Below are positions 38,177 through 48,625 of a stretch of DNA of 64,000 nt, in pieces (within the stretch, counting starts at the first letter, position 1; every line of letters starts with the position of its first letter). Source of the stretch: Solimonas marina (GTDB lineage Bacteria > Pseudomonadota > Gammaproteobacteria > Nevskiales > Nevskiaceae); the NCBI RefSeq assembly GCF_012241385.1, contig NZ_JAAVXB010000007.1:62001-126000 (forward strand). Direction: 5' to 3'. The notes under the pieces were generated by a model. The model was not told where the DNA came from. It saw only the letters and a list, made by a program, of their open reading frames with translations, and did no database searches. The position numbers were made by a program, and so were the translations under genes.

Positions 38177-39445
38177 GTGAATAGTGCCTTTTTGACCGGC
38201 CAGTACAACATTGGCTTGGTCGTTCTTTCGTACCTGATTGCAGTTCTCGCGTCTTACTCGGCCGTCGACCTGTCCAACCGGATTTTCCGGAATCCGGAGC
38301 GCCAGTCGCTGTGGATCGCGCTCGGCGCAATCGCCATGGGCTGCGGCATCTGGTCGATGCACTTCATCGGCATGCAGGCATTTTCGTTGCCGATTGCCAT
38401 GCGCTACGACCTCGGCGTCACGACGTTCTCGCTGGTCGCCGCCATCGGCGTCGCCGCTCTGGCGCTGTATGTCGCCAGTCGCGAGCGCATGGGTCCCAAG
38501 GCCATCATCATCGGCGCCCTGATGATGGGCACCGGCATCTGCGTCATGCATTACAGCGGCATGGCGGCGATGAAGATGGAACCCGGCATCGTCTGGAACC
38601 CGATACTGGTCGCACTGTCGGCACTGATCGCGGTGCTGGCCTCCGGCGTCGCCCTCTGGATCGCCTTTCATCTGCGCCGCATCAAGGCATCGCGACAGTT
38701 GCAGGCACGCGCCGGCGCTGCGGCAGTCATGGGTCTGGCCGTATCCGGCATGCACTACACCGGCATGGCCGCCGCCAGCTTTCCGGTTGGCGCGATTTGC
38801 AGCGCCCGAGCCGGCCTGACCGGCTCGTGGACGGCCGGCCCGGTCGCCGCATTCACCGTGCTCCTGAGCCTGCTGATCATGGCGCTGGCCGCCTACGATG
38901 CACACAAGCAGACTCAGGCACGTGAAGCGCGGCTGCGTCGCGAGCAGGAGCAGCGCGCGCGCATCCTCGCCCTGCATGACCCGGAAACGATGCTGCGCAA
39001 CCGCCCGTCGTTCCAGCAGGAAGCGATCAATTTCATCCAGCGCTGCACGCGCAACGGCACCAAGTTCGACCTGTTCTACGGCGCGCTGCGCTTCCCCGAA
39101 GGCGCCGACGCCCGCGCGATGAAGGCGATCGCCGATCGTCTGCGGCCGCTGGCTCGGCCACAGGATTTCCTGGCGCGCTATGGGCGCACCGAATTCGCGC
39201 TGCTGCGGGCACGAGAGCCGGGCGAAGGCACGCCGCAGCTGCTGCGCGACCAGTTGCTGGCGGCCTGCACGCTGCCGCTGGACCTTGGCGAGATTCGCAT
39301 CGAACCGCATGCGCATATCGGCATCGGCACCTTCCCCGACCACGGCCAGACCTCACGCGAGTTGCTGATGGCAGCGGCGCGCACTGCCGACGCTCCGCAG
39401 ACCAGTGCCAGCACGCTGCTGCTGCGCCAGCAACCCGCGGCCTGA
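38177..39445 (+). CDS. MHYT-domain membrane sensor with degenerate GGDEF domain
   Basis: This is a 422-residue inner-membrane sensor. Seven hydrophobic helices span about 10-245 and carry three MHYT-type motifs: MHFIGM, MHYSGM and MHYTGM. The family is proposed to bind copper and sense O2, CO or NO. A C-terminal domain (about 275-415) follows the fold of a GGDEF domain, but its signature is GRTEF, so it is unlikely to make c-di-GMP. The start is a GTG at 38177 with a G-rich stretch upstream. The gene is followed by a terminator. Confidence 0.85.
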   Translation: MNSAFLTGQYNIGLVVLSYLIAVLASYSAVDLSNRIFRNPERQSLWIALGAIAMGCGIWSMHFIGMQAFSLPIAMRYDLGVTTFSLVAAIGVAALALYVASRERMGPKAIIIGALMMGTGICVMHYSGMAAMKMEPGIVWNPILVALSALIAVLASGVALWIAFHLRRIKASRQLQARAGAAAVMGLAVSGMHYTGMAAASFPVGAICSARAGLTGSWTAGPVAAFTVLLSLLIMALAAYDAHKQTQAREARLRREQEQRARILALHDPETMLRNRPSFQQEAINFIQRCTRNGTKFDLFYGALRFPEGADARAMKAIADRLRPLARPQDFLARYGRTEFALLRAREPGEGTPQLLRDQLLAACTLPLDLGEIRIEPHAHIGIGTFPDHGQTSRELLMAAARTADAPQTSASTLLLRQQPAA

Positions 39446-39468
39446 CCGCCCACGCATCGACGCAGACC

Positions 39469-39494
39469 AAGGCCCGCCGTTGCGGGCCTTTTCT
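39469..39494 (+). terminator. Rho-independent terminator after the MHYT gene
   Basis: AAGGCCCGC-CGT-TGCGGGCCTT followed by T-rich sequence, 24 bases after the stop codon. Confidence 0.88.
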
Positions 39495-39539
39495 TTTGGG
39501 AAGTCGTCGCTATGCTGGGCGCCCCGCACCGGTCCGACG

Positions 39540-40088
39540 ATGACGAGCAGCGACGCTTACCTTCCCGCCCCTCTATGGCGCCGACTGGCCGCCGCGGTCT
39601 ACGACGGCCTGCTGCTGCTCGCGCTGTGGATGGTAGCGGTCATGGCCGACACCGCGGTGCGCGCCGCAGCCGGCCTGCCGCCGCATCCGCTGCTGCTGCG
39701 TGTCGTGCTGTTCAGCCTGGGCATGTTGTTCTTCGGCTGGTTCTGGCGCCGCGGCGGACAGACCTTGGGCATGCGCGCCTGGCGGCTGCGCCTTCAAGCC
39801 GACGACGAACGCCGCCCCCTCGATTGGCTACGCGCCGCGATCCGCTACGCGGTGATGCTGCTGATCTGGACGCTGGCGCTGACGCCGATGCTGGCGCGGC
39901 TCCCGGTACTGCGCAGCGAACCGCACGCCGATCTGGCGACCGGCGTGGCCGTGGTCGTGATCATCGGCGTACTGTTGGCGGCACGCCTGGACGCCCGGCG
40001 CCGGCTACCGCATGACTGGCTCAGCGGCAGCCGACCGGTGCTCATCGCAGCGCCGGCCGGTGCAGCCGGCCATCGAACCGTCGATTAG
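39540..40088 (+). CDS. RDD family membrane protein
   Basis: This is a 182-residue protein with three or four hydrophobic helices. The RDD signature is seen as LWRRLAAAVYDGLLL near the N-terminus and GMRAWRLRLQ in the middle. The function of RDD proteins is unsettled; some may be transporters. Its stop TAG overlaps the stop of the convergent lipoprotein gene. Confidence 0.85.
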   Translation: MTSSDAYLPAPLWRRLAAAVYDGLLLLALWMVAVMADTAVRAAAGLPPHPLLLRVVLFSLGMLFFGWFWRRGGQTLGMRAWRLRLQADDERRPLDWLRAAIRYAVMLLIWTLALTPMLARLPVLRSEPHADLATGVAVVVIIGVLLAARLDARRRLPHDWLSGSRPVLIAAPAGAAGHRTVD

Positions 40089-40606
40089 CCCTTCGGTACC
40101 GGGCGGACGATGACGTTCTCGAGGTTCTTGCGAACCTCGCGCGCGTCGAAGGCCTTGGCGTCATCGGCCTTCTTCTGCCCGGCGAACATCAGCACGCTGG
40201 CCTGCGCCTGGTACTCGGTCACCGGCGTCGAAGTCGACATGCCCAGGCCCAGACCCGGGTGCGGGCCCCAGTAATAGCTGCCCCAGCCCCAGTAGCCGTC
40301 AAAGGTGTGCAGATAGCGCGTGCTCGCATCGGTGTTGTCCGACGCCATCACGAAGTAGTCGTAACCGGACTTCAGCGTCAGCTCGGCGGCGCGAAACAGC
40401 AGATAGTTCTCGACCGTCTGCTTGGGCGTGTCGGCATTGCCGGTGAAGGTGATGCGGTAGCGATTGTTCTCGATGCGCTGTTCCGCATAGCCGTAGCCGG
40501 ACCCACCGCTGGCTGGCTGGTAGGGCGTCGCCGTCGCACATCCAGCGAGGATCGCGGCGATCGCCACCGCCGCGACCGGGAACAGGGACTGACGAATGCT
40601 GGACAT
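40085..40606 (-). CDS. Lipoprotein of the CC0125/CC1285 type
   Basis: This 173-residue lipoprotein has a lipobox LAGC near residue 23. The mature part contains RYRITFTGNADTPKQTVENYLLFRAAELTL, typical of this family of unknown function, and a Trp/Tyr/Gly-rich stretch GYWGWGSYYWGPHPG. AGGAAAG lies correctly before the ATG at 40606. It is monocistronic. Confidence 0.82.
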   Translation of the reverse strand: MSSIRQSLFPVAAVAIAAILAGCATATPYQPASGGSGYGYAEQRIENNRYRITFTGNADTPKQTVENYLLFRAAELTLKSGYDYFVMASDNTDASTRYLHTFDGYWGWGSYYWGPHPGLGLGMSTSTPVTEYQAQASVLMFAGQKKADDAKAFDAREVRKNLENVIVRPVPKG

Positions 40607-40731
40607 GATCTTTCCTGGAAGTCTTGCGAGTGCCACTTAGATTGTGAATACGCAACAAAGTTTTATGCGGATGCACCGACCTTTGTAACAGTCGGTAGCG
40701 ACCGGTGCCGGTCAGCCCCCTGCCCGCCGCA

Positions 40732-41796
40732 TCAACTGGCGCGTCGCAGCCTCATGAGCGCCAAGCCGGCCAGTGCGGCCGTCGGCAGGCCCGCGGCCAG
40801 GAACGGCGGCCAGCCATAGATCTGCCCCATGCTCGCCGTCACCTCGTTGATCACGTAGAACACCAGGCCGACGATGATGCCGACCAGCAGGCGCTGTCCG
40901 GCACCGCCACCACGTTGCGAGCCGAGGATGAACGGCACCGCGAACAGCATCATCGCCATCACCGTCAGCGGCGCAACCAGTTTGCGCCACAGCGACAGGC
41001 GATAGCTGCTGGCGTCGAGTCCATTGCGGTCGAGATAGGCGATCAAACGGATCAGGCCCGGCGTCGTCAGACTGTCGGCCTCGAGCACGAACAGGCGCAG
41101 CACATCCGGCGTCAGGCGTCCGCCGACGTCCATGGCCGGCAAGGTATCGGACTCGGCGCGGCCGTCTCGAAAGCGCGTCCGCTTGATCTGCGTCAGGTGC
41201 CAGTGGCCGTCGACGTACTCGCCGTTCTGCGCATGCAGCGCGCTCTGCAGAGATAGATCGTCGCCCAGTTCGTAAAGATCGACGTCGGCGATGCGGTCCT
41301 CCGCTTTCAGCGTGCCGATATGCACCACGGCACTGCCATCACGCAGCCACAGCGGCCGCGCGGCAACGCCGGCGTCGGTGCCGTTCTGCGACTCGCTGCG
41401 AAAGCTGCGCGCGGTCTCGGTGCCGATCGGTGCAAAGACGTCGCCAAGCACGACCTCCAGCCCGCCCAGCAATACGCCGGCGATCAAGGTCGCCGCGCCG
41501 AGCTGTACGACTGTCATGCCGGACGCGCGCATCGCCGTGATCTCGTTTTGCGCGGCCAGCGTACCCAGGCCCATCAGCGTGCCGAGCAGTGCGATGACCG
41601 GCATCAGCGTGTAGAGCGCCGTCGGCATCAGCATCAGCGTGTAGTACAGCAGCTGCAGCACGCCGAAATCGCCCTCGCCGGTCTTGTCGATCTCGGAAAC
41701 GAAGGTGACGAAGGTATAGATCGCCACCAGCGCCAAACCGACGATCGTCGAAAAGCCCGCGATGTGGGCCACCAGATGTCGCGCCAGCCGCTTCAT
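40732..41796 (-). CDS. lptG: LPS export permease LptG (canonical copy)
   Basis: LptG is an inner-membrane subunit of the LptB2FG extractor that moves lipopolysaccharide to the LptC-A-D bridge. It has 354 residues, with six hydrophobic helices in two groups of three flanking a beta-jellyroll periplasmic domain (about 130-265). LAAQNEITAMRASGMTVVQL is the typical coupling-helix region. The ATG overlaps the lptF stop (ATGA). This pair is divergent from pepA, as in E. coli. Confidence 0.95.
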   Translation of the reverse strand: MKRLARHLVAHIAGFSTIVGLALVAIYTFVTFVSEIDKTGEGDFGVLQLLYYTLMLMPTALYTLMPVIALLGTLMGLGTLAAQNEITAMRASGMTVVQLGAATLIAGVLLGGLEVVLGDVFAPIGTETARSFRSESQNGTDAGVAARPLWLRDGSAVVHIGTLKAEDRIADVDLYELGDDLSLQSALHAQNGEYVDGHWHLTQIKRTRFRDGRAESDTLPAMDVGGRLTPDVLRLFVLEADSLTTPGLIRLIAYLDRNGLDASSYRLSLWRKLVAPLTVMAMMLFAVPFILGSQRGGGAGQRLLVGIIVGLVFYVINEVTASMGQIYGWPPFLAAGLPTAALAGLALMRLRRAS

Positions 41797-42899
41797 GAGG
41801 CGCGCGCCTCCGCGGTCCGCAGCCGCGGCAGGTGCAGCCAGTTCTGCTGGCGCGCGATCAGCAGCAGCGCCCAGGCCAGCATCAACGCATGTACCCACCA
41901 CAGGCCCAGCACGCCCATCGGCTTGCCCTTGGCCACCCAGTTCTGCGCAACGCCCAGCAATTGCGAATAGACCAGATACGCGAAGATGCCGATCACCAGC
42001 TTGCCGTAACGTCCCTGCCGCGGCCGCACGTACGACAGCGGCACCGCCAGCAGCGACAACACGAACACCGCGATCGGCGCGCCGATGCGCCACTCCAGCT
42101 CGGCGCGATCCTGAAGATCGCCGGTCCCGATCAGCTGGCTGGTCTTCTCGATCTTGCGCTTCGACGAGCTGTAGATGAACTGCGGCGGCTTGATGTTGGC
42201 GGTCAGCTTGTTGAACTGCACGACGTCGAACTGCGACGAGCCCGGCTGGCCGACGTAGCGGAAGCCTTGATCCAGCACGATGTGCCGTTCACCGGTCTTG
42301 GCATCGACCGACTGCGAGCCGTGGCGGGCAGTGACGAAGCTCGTGCCCTTGTTGTCACGGATCTGCGCGACGACGTTGTCGAGCTGGTCGCCGCCGGCAT
42401 TCATGTGCTCGGTGAAAACGACCGCGCGATCGTCGTCGATCGACTTGAAGTGGCCTTCCTCGAAGGGGTTGTACTTGATGAAGCGCACCGCTTCCTTGAC
42501 CAGATAATCGGCCGTGCGCCCGGCCCAAGGCCCGATCTGGAACGACAGCAAGGCCGTCAGCACCGCCAGCGCCGCGCCGAGCAACAAAAATGGCCGATAC
42601 AGCGTCCACAGGCTGACGCCGCAACCGGTCATGGCCGCAACTTCGTTGTCCTGATAGAGCCGCCCCAGCGCCATCATCACCGCCAGCAGCAGCGACACCG
42701 GAATCAGCAGCACCAGATATTGCAGGCTCGACAGCGCCGCCACCTGCAGCAGCAGGTTCTGTGGCAGCTCTCCGGCCGCAGCCTCGGCCAGAAAGCGCGC
42801 GAACCGGGTCGACACCATGATCGCCAGCAGCACCAGCGTCACGCCGAGCCAGGCCATGCCGGCTTCGCGCAACAGATAGCGGCCGAGCACCCCTCTCAT
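41793..42899 (-). CDS. lptF: LPS export permease LptF (canonical copy)
   Basis: LptF pairs with LptG in lipopolysaccharide extraction. It has 368 residues (E. coli 366), with six helices and a periplasmic domain. ALGRLYQDNEVAAMTGCGVSLWTLYRP is the coupling-helix region. The 251-base divergent region separates it from pepA. A second, diverged pair at 59.9-62.2 kb differs in sequence and context. Confidence 0.95.
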   Translation of the reverse strand: MRGVLGRYLLREAGMAWLGVTLVLLAIMVSTRFARFLAEAAAGELPQNLLLQVAALSSLQYLVLLIPVSLLLAVMMALGRLYQDNEVAAMTGCGVSLWTLYRPFLLLGAALAVLTALLSFQIGPWAGRTADYLVKEAVRFIKYNPFEEGHFKSIDDDRAVVFTEHMNAGGDQLDNVVAQIRDNKGTSFVTARHGSQSVDAKTGERHIVLDQGFRYVGQPGSSQFDVVQFNKLTANIKPPQFIYSSSKRKIEKTSQLIGTGDLQDRAELEWRIGAPIAVFVLSLLAVPLSYVRPRQGRYGKLVIGIFAYLVYSQLLGVAQNWVAKGKPMGVLGLWWVHALMLAWALLLIARQQNWLHLPRLRTAEARAS

Positions 42900-42998
42900 C
42901 GCGGCGACAGCTCCACCGCCACGACGTGCTGCACGCGCGCAGTGATCAAAATTTGTACTTTCATGCTGTCCCTGCGCAGTCGGCCGGAATATTGCCGC

Positions 42999-43026
42999 TT
43001 GTTATAGGTATCCGAGCCGCTAGAAT
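42999..43026 (+). promoter_or_regulatory. Candidate sigma-70 promoter of pepA
   Basis: TTGTTA (42999-43004), 16 bases, TAGAAT (43021-43026). A small G/C dyad TGGGG-ATT-CCCCA follows directly and could be an operator or transcript start structure. The 42900-43150 region holds no gene. Confidence 0.55.
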
Positions 43027-43150
43027 GGGGATTCCCCCACATTCCTCAAGATTTGTCGATGATACCGAAACGAGGCTGGCATGGGGATCCGACACCCGCA
43101 GTCGTCCGACTTCGACGTATCCTGCGGAAATTCGTTCGACCGAGTGCATC

Positions 43151-44662
43151 ATGGAATATTTCGTAAAAAGCGGAAATCCCGAAAAACAGCGCGTTGCCTG
43201 CGTCATTGTCGGCATCTTCGACCGACGCTCGCCCACCGAAGCCGCGGAGACCATCGATCGCGTCAGCGACGGCGCCATCGGCACGGTCATGCGGCGCGGC
43301 GACATGGACGGCAAGCTCGGCTCGACGCTGGTCCTGCACAACGTCGCCGGCACCTTTGCGGACCGCGTGATGCTCGTCGGTCTGGGCAAGGAACGCAACT
43401 TCGACGAGTCCGCGTTCCGTAAAGTTCAGGCGGCCGTGGCGCGGGCACTGCGCCAGACCGGCGCGATCGACGCCGTCTCCTATCTGACGCACATCGGCGT
43501 CAAGAGCCACGATTTCCAGTGGAACGTCGCGCAGGCGCTACTGGCCACCGAGGACGTCTACTATCGTTTCGACGAGTGCCGTGGCGAAAAGGCGCGCGGC
43601 GAGATCAGCGCACCGAAGCTGGAGCGCTATACCTTCGACGTGCCTCGCCGCTCCGACCTGCCGGCCGGCGAGCGCGGCCTTGCCGAGGCACTAGCCACCG
43701 CCAAGGGCGTGGCGCTGGCCAAGGACCTGGGCAATCTGCCCGGCAACATCTGTACGCCGACCTATCTGGCCGAACGTGCCAAGAAGCTGGCCGCGCAGTA
43801 CCCGATCAAGACCAAGATTCTCGAAAAGGCGGACATGGAGAAGCTCGGCATGGGCTCGCTGCTGTCCGTGGCACGGGGCTCCAGCCAGCCGCCGAAGCTG
43901 ATCATCATGGAGTACATGAAGGGGCCGAAGGGCGAAAAACCCGTGGCACTGGTCGGCAAGGGCCTGACCTTCGACGCCGGCGGCATCTCGATCAAGCCGG
44001 CAGCGGCGATGGACGAGATGAAGTTTGACATGTGTGGCGGCGCCTCAGTGTTCGGCGCCATGCTCGCCGCGGCCGAGCTGAAGCTGCCGATCAACCTGGT
44101 CGGCATCGTCGCCGCCAGCGAAAACCTCATCAACGGCGAGGCGGTCAAGCCGGGCGATATCGTCACCAGCATGTCAGGGCTGACCATCGAAGTCCTCAAT
44201 ACCGACGCCGAAGGCCGCCTGATCCTCTGCGACGCGCTGACCTATACCGAGCAGACCTATGAACCACGCGTCTGCATCGACATGGCGACGCTGACCGGCG
44301 CCTGCATCATCGCGCTCGGCAGCCCCGCCAGCGGCCTGTTCAGCAACAACGCGGCACTGGGCCGCGCGCTGCTGACGGCCGGCGAGCAGGCCGGCGACCG
44401 CGCCTGGGAGCTGCCGCTGTGGCCGGAGTACGACGACAACATCAAGAGCGAGTTCGCCGACGTCGCCAACATCGCCACGCGCGGCGGCCGCGAAGCCGGC
44501 GCCATCATCGGCGCCACCTTCCTGCACCGCTTCACGCGCAAGATGAAATGGGCGCATCTCGACATCGCCGGCACCGCCTGGGTCGGCAAGAAGTCGTCGG
44601 GTCGCCCGGTGCCGATGCTGGTCCAGTACCTACTCAACACCGCCGCGAAAAAGCACGATTGA
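43151..44662 (+). CDS. pepA: Leucyl aminopeptidase PepA
   Basis: PepA is a cytosolic M17 aminopeptidase with two metal ions and is also a DNA-binding protein in E. coli. It has 503 residues, the same as E. coli. The active-site regions are LVGKGLTFDAGGISIKPAA and the family signature NTDAEGRLILCD. The ATG at 43151 starts MEYFVKSGNPEKQ; an open frame back to 42926 looks non-coding. It is followed by a terminator and then holC. Confidence 0.97.
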   Translation: MEYFVKSGNPEKQRVACVIVGIFDRRSPTEAAETIDRVSDGAIGTVMRRGDMDGKLGSTLVLHNVAGTFADRVMLVGLGKERNFDESAFRKVQAAVARALRQTGAIDAVSYLTHIGVKSHDFQWNVAQALLATEDVYYRFDECRGEKARGEISAPKLERYTFDVPRRSDLPAGERGLAEALATAKGVALAKDLGNLPGNICTPTYLAERAKKLAAQYPIKTKILEKADMEKLGMGSLLSVARGSSQPPKLIIMEYMKGPKGEKPVALVGKGLTFDAGGISIKPAAAMDEMKFDMCGGASVFGAMLAAAELKLPINLVGIVAASENLINGEAVKPGDIVTSMSGLTIEVLNTDAEGRLILCDALTYTEQTYEPRVCIDMATLTGACIIALGSPASGLFSNNAALGRALLTAGEQAGDRAWELPLWPEYDDNIKSEFADVANIATRGGREAGAIIGATFLHRFTRKMKWAHLDIAGTAWVGKKSSGRPVPMLVQYLLNTAAKKHD

Positions 44663-44685
44663 TACGGATCGCAACAAAGGCCGGG

Positions 44686-44705
44686 GCTTTGCTCCGGCCT
44701 TTTTG
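44686..44705 (+). terminator. Rho-independent terminator after pepA
   Basis: AAAGGCCGG-(loop)-CCGGCCTTTTT lies 23 bases after the pepA stop. Confidence 0.85.
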
Positions 44706-44730
44706 CTTGCGTCCTTTATAAAATGAGCGC

Positions 44731-45165
44731 ATGACGCGTATCGACTTCTACATCCTGCCGGACGGCGGCGCCGCCGGCGCGCCGGTGGCCACCGCCTGCC
44801 GCCTTTGCGAAAAGGCCACGGCCGGCGGGCACCGCATCTACGTCAATGTGCCGGACGAAGCCATCGCCGGCGATCTCGACGATGCGCTGTGGTCGCTGCG
44901 CCAGGGCGGCTTCATTCCGCACGAGCGCTACGACGGCGAGCCGCTCGACGAGCCGCTGCCGTCGGTGCTGATCGGCGCCGTCGAGCCGCCAGACTCGCAT
45001 CACGGCATCATGCTCAACCTCGGCCTCGAGGTTCCGGATTTCTTCAGCCGCTTCGAACGCGTGCTGGAAATCGTCGCCGCCGACCCGCAGGCACGCGCAA
45101 TGTCCCGAGAACGCTACAAATTTTACCGCGACCGCGGTTACGAACTGGCCACGCACAAACTGTGA
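44731..45165 (+). CDS. holC: DNA polymerase III chi subunit
   Basis: HolC links the clamp loader to single-stranded DNA-binding protein. It has 144 residues (E. coli 147). MTRIDFYILPDG, ACRLCEKATAGGHRIYV and the C-terminal [17 protein letters not shown] are family features. The pepA-holC-valS order is conserved in gammaproteobacteria. A small lipoprotein gene overlaps its stop. Confidence 0.95.
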   Translation: MTRIDFYILPDGGAAGAPVATACRLCEKATAGGHRIYVNVPDEAIAGDLDDALWSLRQGGFIPHERYDGEPLDEPLPSVLIGAVEPPDSHHGIMLNLGLEVPDFFSRFERVLEIVAADPQARAMSRERYKFYRDRGYELATHKL

Positions 45166-45527
45166 AAACCTCTCTCCCCCTGCTGTTGTCCGCCACCGCC
45201 CTGCTCGCTGCCTGCAGCTGGTTCGTGCCCCAACCCGACAGCGATCTGGTCGAGCGCGTGCACAAGGCGATTCCGGACGGCACGCCGCTCGAAGCCGCCG
45301 AGGAAACGCTGCACCGCATGAATTTCAATTGCGCGCGCCGCCGCGGCTCGTACACCGATGAAGCCGGCACCAACCACGACGACGCCTATTTCTCGGAGTG
45401 CACGGAGCTGCCGACCAGCAAGATCAGCCTGTCCTGTTCGAACCGCAATCAGGTGATCCTGGTGCCGAACAGTCAGTCGCTGGTGCGCTCGGTGTCGGTG
45501 ATCCGCAGCCCGTACTGCGGCAGCTGA
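45162..45527 (+). CDS. Small lipoprotein
   Basis: This is a 121-residue lipoprotein with lipobox LLAAC at about 15-19. The mature part has four further cysteines (FNCARRR, SECTEL, LSCSNR, PYCGS), suggesting disulfides in the periplasm. No family is recognised. The GTG start overlaps the holC stop (GTGA), so it is translated from the holC message. Confidence 0.78.
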   Translation: MKTSLPLLLSATALLAACSWFVPQPDSDLVERVHKAIPDGTPLEAAEETLHRMNFNCARRRGSYTDEAGTNHDDAYFSECTELPTSKISLSCSNRNQVILVPNSQSLVRSVSVIRSPYCGS

Positions 45528-45631
45528 GCCATCGGCAAAGGGGCGGCGGCATAGCCTGTCGTCGCGCACCGGCCGTTGCCACGCCCAGCCGTCTCGCGGC
45601 GCACGGCATGACGCTGCCCTTCCGCCGTCCG

Positions 45632-45659
45632 TTTCAAGGCTTCGACGGACCAGTACAAT
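45632..45659 (+). promoter_or_regulatory. Candidate promoter of valS
   Basis: TTTCAA (45632-45637), 16 bases, TACAAT (45654-45659), giving a leader of about 70 nt. The leader ends in a CCGG-TTGCCG-CCGG stretch followed by TTTTATT, too weak to call an attenuator. Confidence 0.5.
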
Positions 45660-45738
45660 AGGCGACCGTCATCAGGGAACCTGGCGCCCGGACCCTCCGG
45701 TTGCCGCCGGCCTTTTATTGCATTCGAACAACGATCCG

Positions 45739-48570
45739 ATGGACAAGACCTTCGAGCCGCGCGACGTCGAAGCGCGCTGGCGTGAGTACTGGGAACAAAA
45801 CGGCTGCTACACCCCGTCCGGCGAGGGTGAGCCGTACAGCATCATGATCCCGCCGCCGAACGTCACCGGCACGCTGCACATGGGTCACGCCTTCCAGCAC
45901 ACGGTGATGGATGCGCTGACGCGCCACGCGCGCATGTCCGGCAAGGACACGCTGTGGCAACCGGGCACCGACCACGCCGGCATCGCCACACAGATGGTCG
46001 TCGAACGCAACCTCAAGCTGGCCGGCGAACCGGCGCGCCTCGATCTGGGCCGCGAGAAGTTCGTCGAAAAGGTCTGGGAGTGGAAGCGCTACTCGGCCGG
46101 CACCATCGGCGGTCAGATCCGCCGCATGGGTTCCAGCGTCGACTGGTCGCGCGAAGCGTTCACGATGGATCCGTCGTATTCGAAGGCGGTGATCGAGCAC
46201 TTCGTGAGGCTCTACGACGCCGGCCTGATCTATCGCGGCAAGCGCCTCGTCAACTGGGATCCGGTGCTGCTGACGGCAATCTCCGACCTGGAAGTGGTCA
46301 GCGAGGAAGAAAACGGCAAGCTCTGGCACTTCCGCTATCCGCTGGCCAATGGCGCAACAACCGCCGACGGCAAGGACTACATCGTCGTCGCGACCACGCG
46401 CCCGGAAACGATGCTCGGCGACACCGCGGTGGCGGTACATCCGGAAGACCAGCGCTACCAGCACCTGATCGGCAAGCGCGTGACGCTGCCGCTGACGAAT
46501 CGCGAGATTCCGATCGTCGCCGACGACTACGTCGACCGCGAGTTCGGCACTGGCTGTGTGAAGATCACGCCGGCCCACGACTTCAACGATTACGCGCTGG
46601 GCCAGCGGCACGGCCTGCCGCTGATCAACATCTTCACGCCGACCGCGACGATCAACGACGAGGCACCGGATGCGTATCGCGGCCTCGACCGCTACGTCGC
46701 GCGCAAGCAGATCGTCGCCGACCTCGACGCGCTGGGCCTGGTCGACAAGATCGACGACCACAAACTCAAGGTGCCGCGCGGCGACCGCAGCGGCGCCGTC
46801 GTCGAGCCCTACCTGACCGATCAGTGGTTCGTCGACCTGACGCGCGAGACACGCCACGACGGCCAGCCTGGCCCCGGCGGTCTGGCCGCGATCACCCGAC
46901 CGGCGATCGACGCCGTCGAATCCGGCCGCGTGCGCTTCGTGCCGGACAACTGGAAGACCACGTACTTCCAGTGGCTGCACAACATCCAGGACTGGTGCAT
47001 CAGCCGCCAGCTGTGGTGGGGTCACCGCATCCCGGCGTGGTTCGACGAGCAGGGCGACGTCTACGTTGGTCGCAGCGAGGAAGAGGTGCGGCAGAAATAC
47101 GCCTCGCGCCTCACGCCTCACGCCTCACTCAAACAGGACGAGGACGTCTTCGACACCTGGTTCAGCTCCGACATCTGGCCGATGGCGACGCTGGGCTGGC
47201 CGGAACCGACCGCAGCACTGAAGAAGTGGTATCCGAGCTCGGTGCTGGTCACCGGCTTCGACATCATCTTCTTCTGGGTCGCGCGCATGGTGATGATGGG
47301 CCAGTACTTCCAGCACGACGTGCCGTTCCGCGAGGTCTACATCACCGGCCTGGTGCGTGACCCGGAAGGCAACAAGATGTCGAAGTCCAAGGGCAACGTG
47401 CTCGACCCGCTCGACGTGGTCGACGGCATCACGCTCGAAGACCTCGTCAAGAAACGCACGACCGGCCTGATGAAGCCGGAAACGGCGCCGAAGATCGAAG
47501 CCAAGACGCGCAAGGACTATCCGAACGGCATCGAGGCGGTCGGTGTCGACGCACTGCGCTTCACCTTCGCGGCGCTGGCGACGCAGGGCCGCGACATCCG
47601 CTTCGACGCCGGCCGCGCCGGCGGCTATCGCAATTTCTGCAACAAGATCTGGAACGCGGCGCGCTACGTGCTGATGAACTGCGAAGAGCAGGACTGCGGC
47701 GTCGACGGCACACAGCCGCTCGAGCTGTCGGACGCCGACCGCTGGATCGTCTCGCGCCTGCAGAAGGTCGAAGCCGAAGCCGCCGAACATTTCGCGACCT
47801 ACCGCTTCGACCTGCTGTCGACGGCGCTCTATCAGTTCATCTGGAACGAGTACTGCGACTGGTATCTGGAGTTGTCGAAACCGGCACTGCAGCAAGGCTC
47901 GGCAGCGCAACAGCGCGGCACGCGGCGCACCCTGTTGCGCGTGCTCGAAGCGGCGCTGCGGCTACTGCATCCGTTGATGCCGTTCATCACCGAGGAAGTG
48001 TGGCAGCGCATCGCGCCGCTGGCCGGCGTCGGCGGCGACAGCATCATGAGCCAGCCTTACCCGCAGGCCGAACCGGTGAAGATCGACGAGGCCGCCGAGG
48101 CCGATATCGAATGGCTGAAGACCCTGATCCTCGGCGTACGCCAGATTCGCGGCGAGATGAACATTGCGCCGGGCAAGGTGCTGCCGCTGCTGGTGCAGGA
48201 CGCCAGCGACGACGACCGCGCGCGCCTGGCACGCCTCGATACCGCCATCGCCTTCCTCGCCCGCGTCGAAACGCCGCGCGTACTCGACGTCGGCGAACCG
48301 GCGCCACAGTCGGCCACGGCCCTGCTCGGCAGCGCCAGGCTGCTGGTACCGATGGCCGGCCTGATCGACAAGGATGCCGAGCTCGCGCGCCTGGCCAAGC
48401 AGATCGGCAAGCTCGAGGGCGACATCGAAAAGACGCAGACGCGCCTCACCAACCCGAATTTCGGCAAGGCGCCGGAAGCGGTGCAGGAACAGGCGCGTCA
48501 GCATCTCGCGAAATTGCAGGCCGACCTCGAAATCCTGCGCCAGCAGTCGGCGGGCATCGCCGCGCTGTGA
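45739..48570 (+). CDS. valS: Valyl-tRNA synthetase
   Basis: ValS charges tRNA-Val. It has 943 residues (E. coli 951). The class I signatures HMGH (in [10 protein letters not shown]) and KMSKSKGN are present; the CP1 editing domain and the C-terminal coiled-coil ([20 protein letters not shown]) follow the usual order. The ATG at 45739 ([14 protein letters not shown]) is chosen by homology; a TTG at 45718 is in frame. Confidence 0.97.
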   Translation: MDKTFEPRDVEARWREYWEQNGCYTPSGEGEPYSIMIPPPNVTGTLHMGHAFQHTVMDALTRHARMSGKDTLWQPGTDHAGIATQMVVERNLKLAGEPARLDLGREKFVEKVWEWKRYSAGTIGGQIRRMGSSVDWSREAFTMDPSYSKAVIEHFVRLYDAGLIYRGKRLVNWDPVLLTAISDLEVVSEEENGKLWHFRYPLANGATTADGKDYIVVATTRPETMLGDTAVAVHPEDQRYQHLIGKRVTLPLTNREIPIVADDYVDREFGTGCVKITPAHDFNDYALGQRHGLPLINIFTPTATINDEAPDAYRGLDRYVARKQIVADLDALGLVDKIDDHKLKVPRGDRSGAVVEPYLTDQWFVDLTRETRHDGQPGPGGLAAITRPAIDAVESGRVRFVPDNWKTTYFQWLHNIQDWCISRQLWWGHRIPAWFDEQGDVYVGRSEEEVRQKYASRLTPHASLKQDEDVFDTWFSSDIWPMATLGWPEPTAALKKWYPSSVLVTGFDIIFFWVARMVMMGQYFQHDVPFREVYITGLVRDPEGNKMSKSKGNVLDPLDVVDGITLEDLVKKRTTGLMKPETAPKIEAKTRKDYPNGIEAVGVDALRFTFAALATQGRDIRFDAGRAGGYRNFCNKIWNAARYVLMNCEEQDCGVDGTQPLELSDADRWIVSRLQKVEAEAAEHFATYRFDLLSTALYQFIWNEYCDWYLELSKPALQQGSAAQQRGTRRTLLRVLEAALRLLHPLMPFITEEVWQRIAPLAGVGGDSIMSQPYPQAEPVKIDEAAEADIEWLKTLILGVRQIRGEMNIAPGKVLPLLVQDASDDDRARLARLDTAIAFLARVETPRVLDVGEPAPQSATALLGSARLLVPMAGLIDKDAELARLAKQIGKLEGDIEKTQTRLTNPNFGKAPEAVQEQARQHLAKLQADLEILRQQSAGIAAL

Positions 48571-48625
48571 GCGGCAGTGCATCGCAACGGCTCGCTATAC
48601 TGCGTGACGCCCGGCGTCGTGCCGC

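Noticed and set aside
42926-43150. Upstream extension of pepA
   Set aside because: It would run through the promoter region and adds unrelated residues; the start at 43151 gives exactly the family length.
45690-45720. Possible attenuator before valS
   Set aside because: The CCGG dyad is short and the T tract is interrupted; no T-box would be expected in this group.
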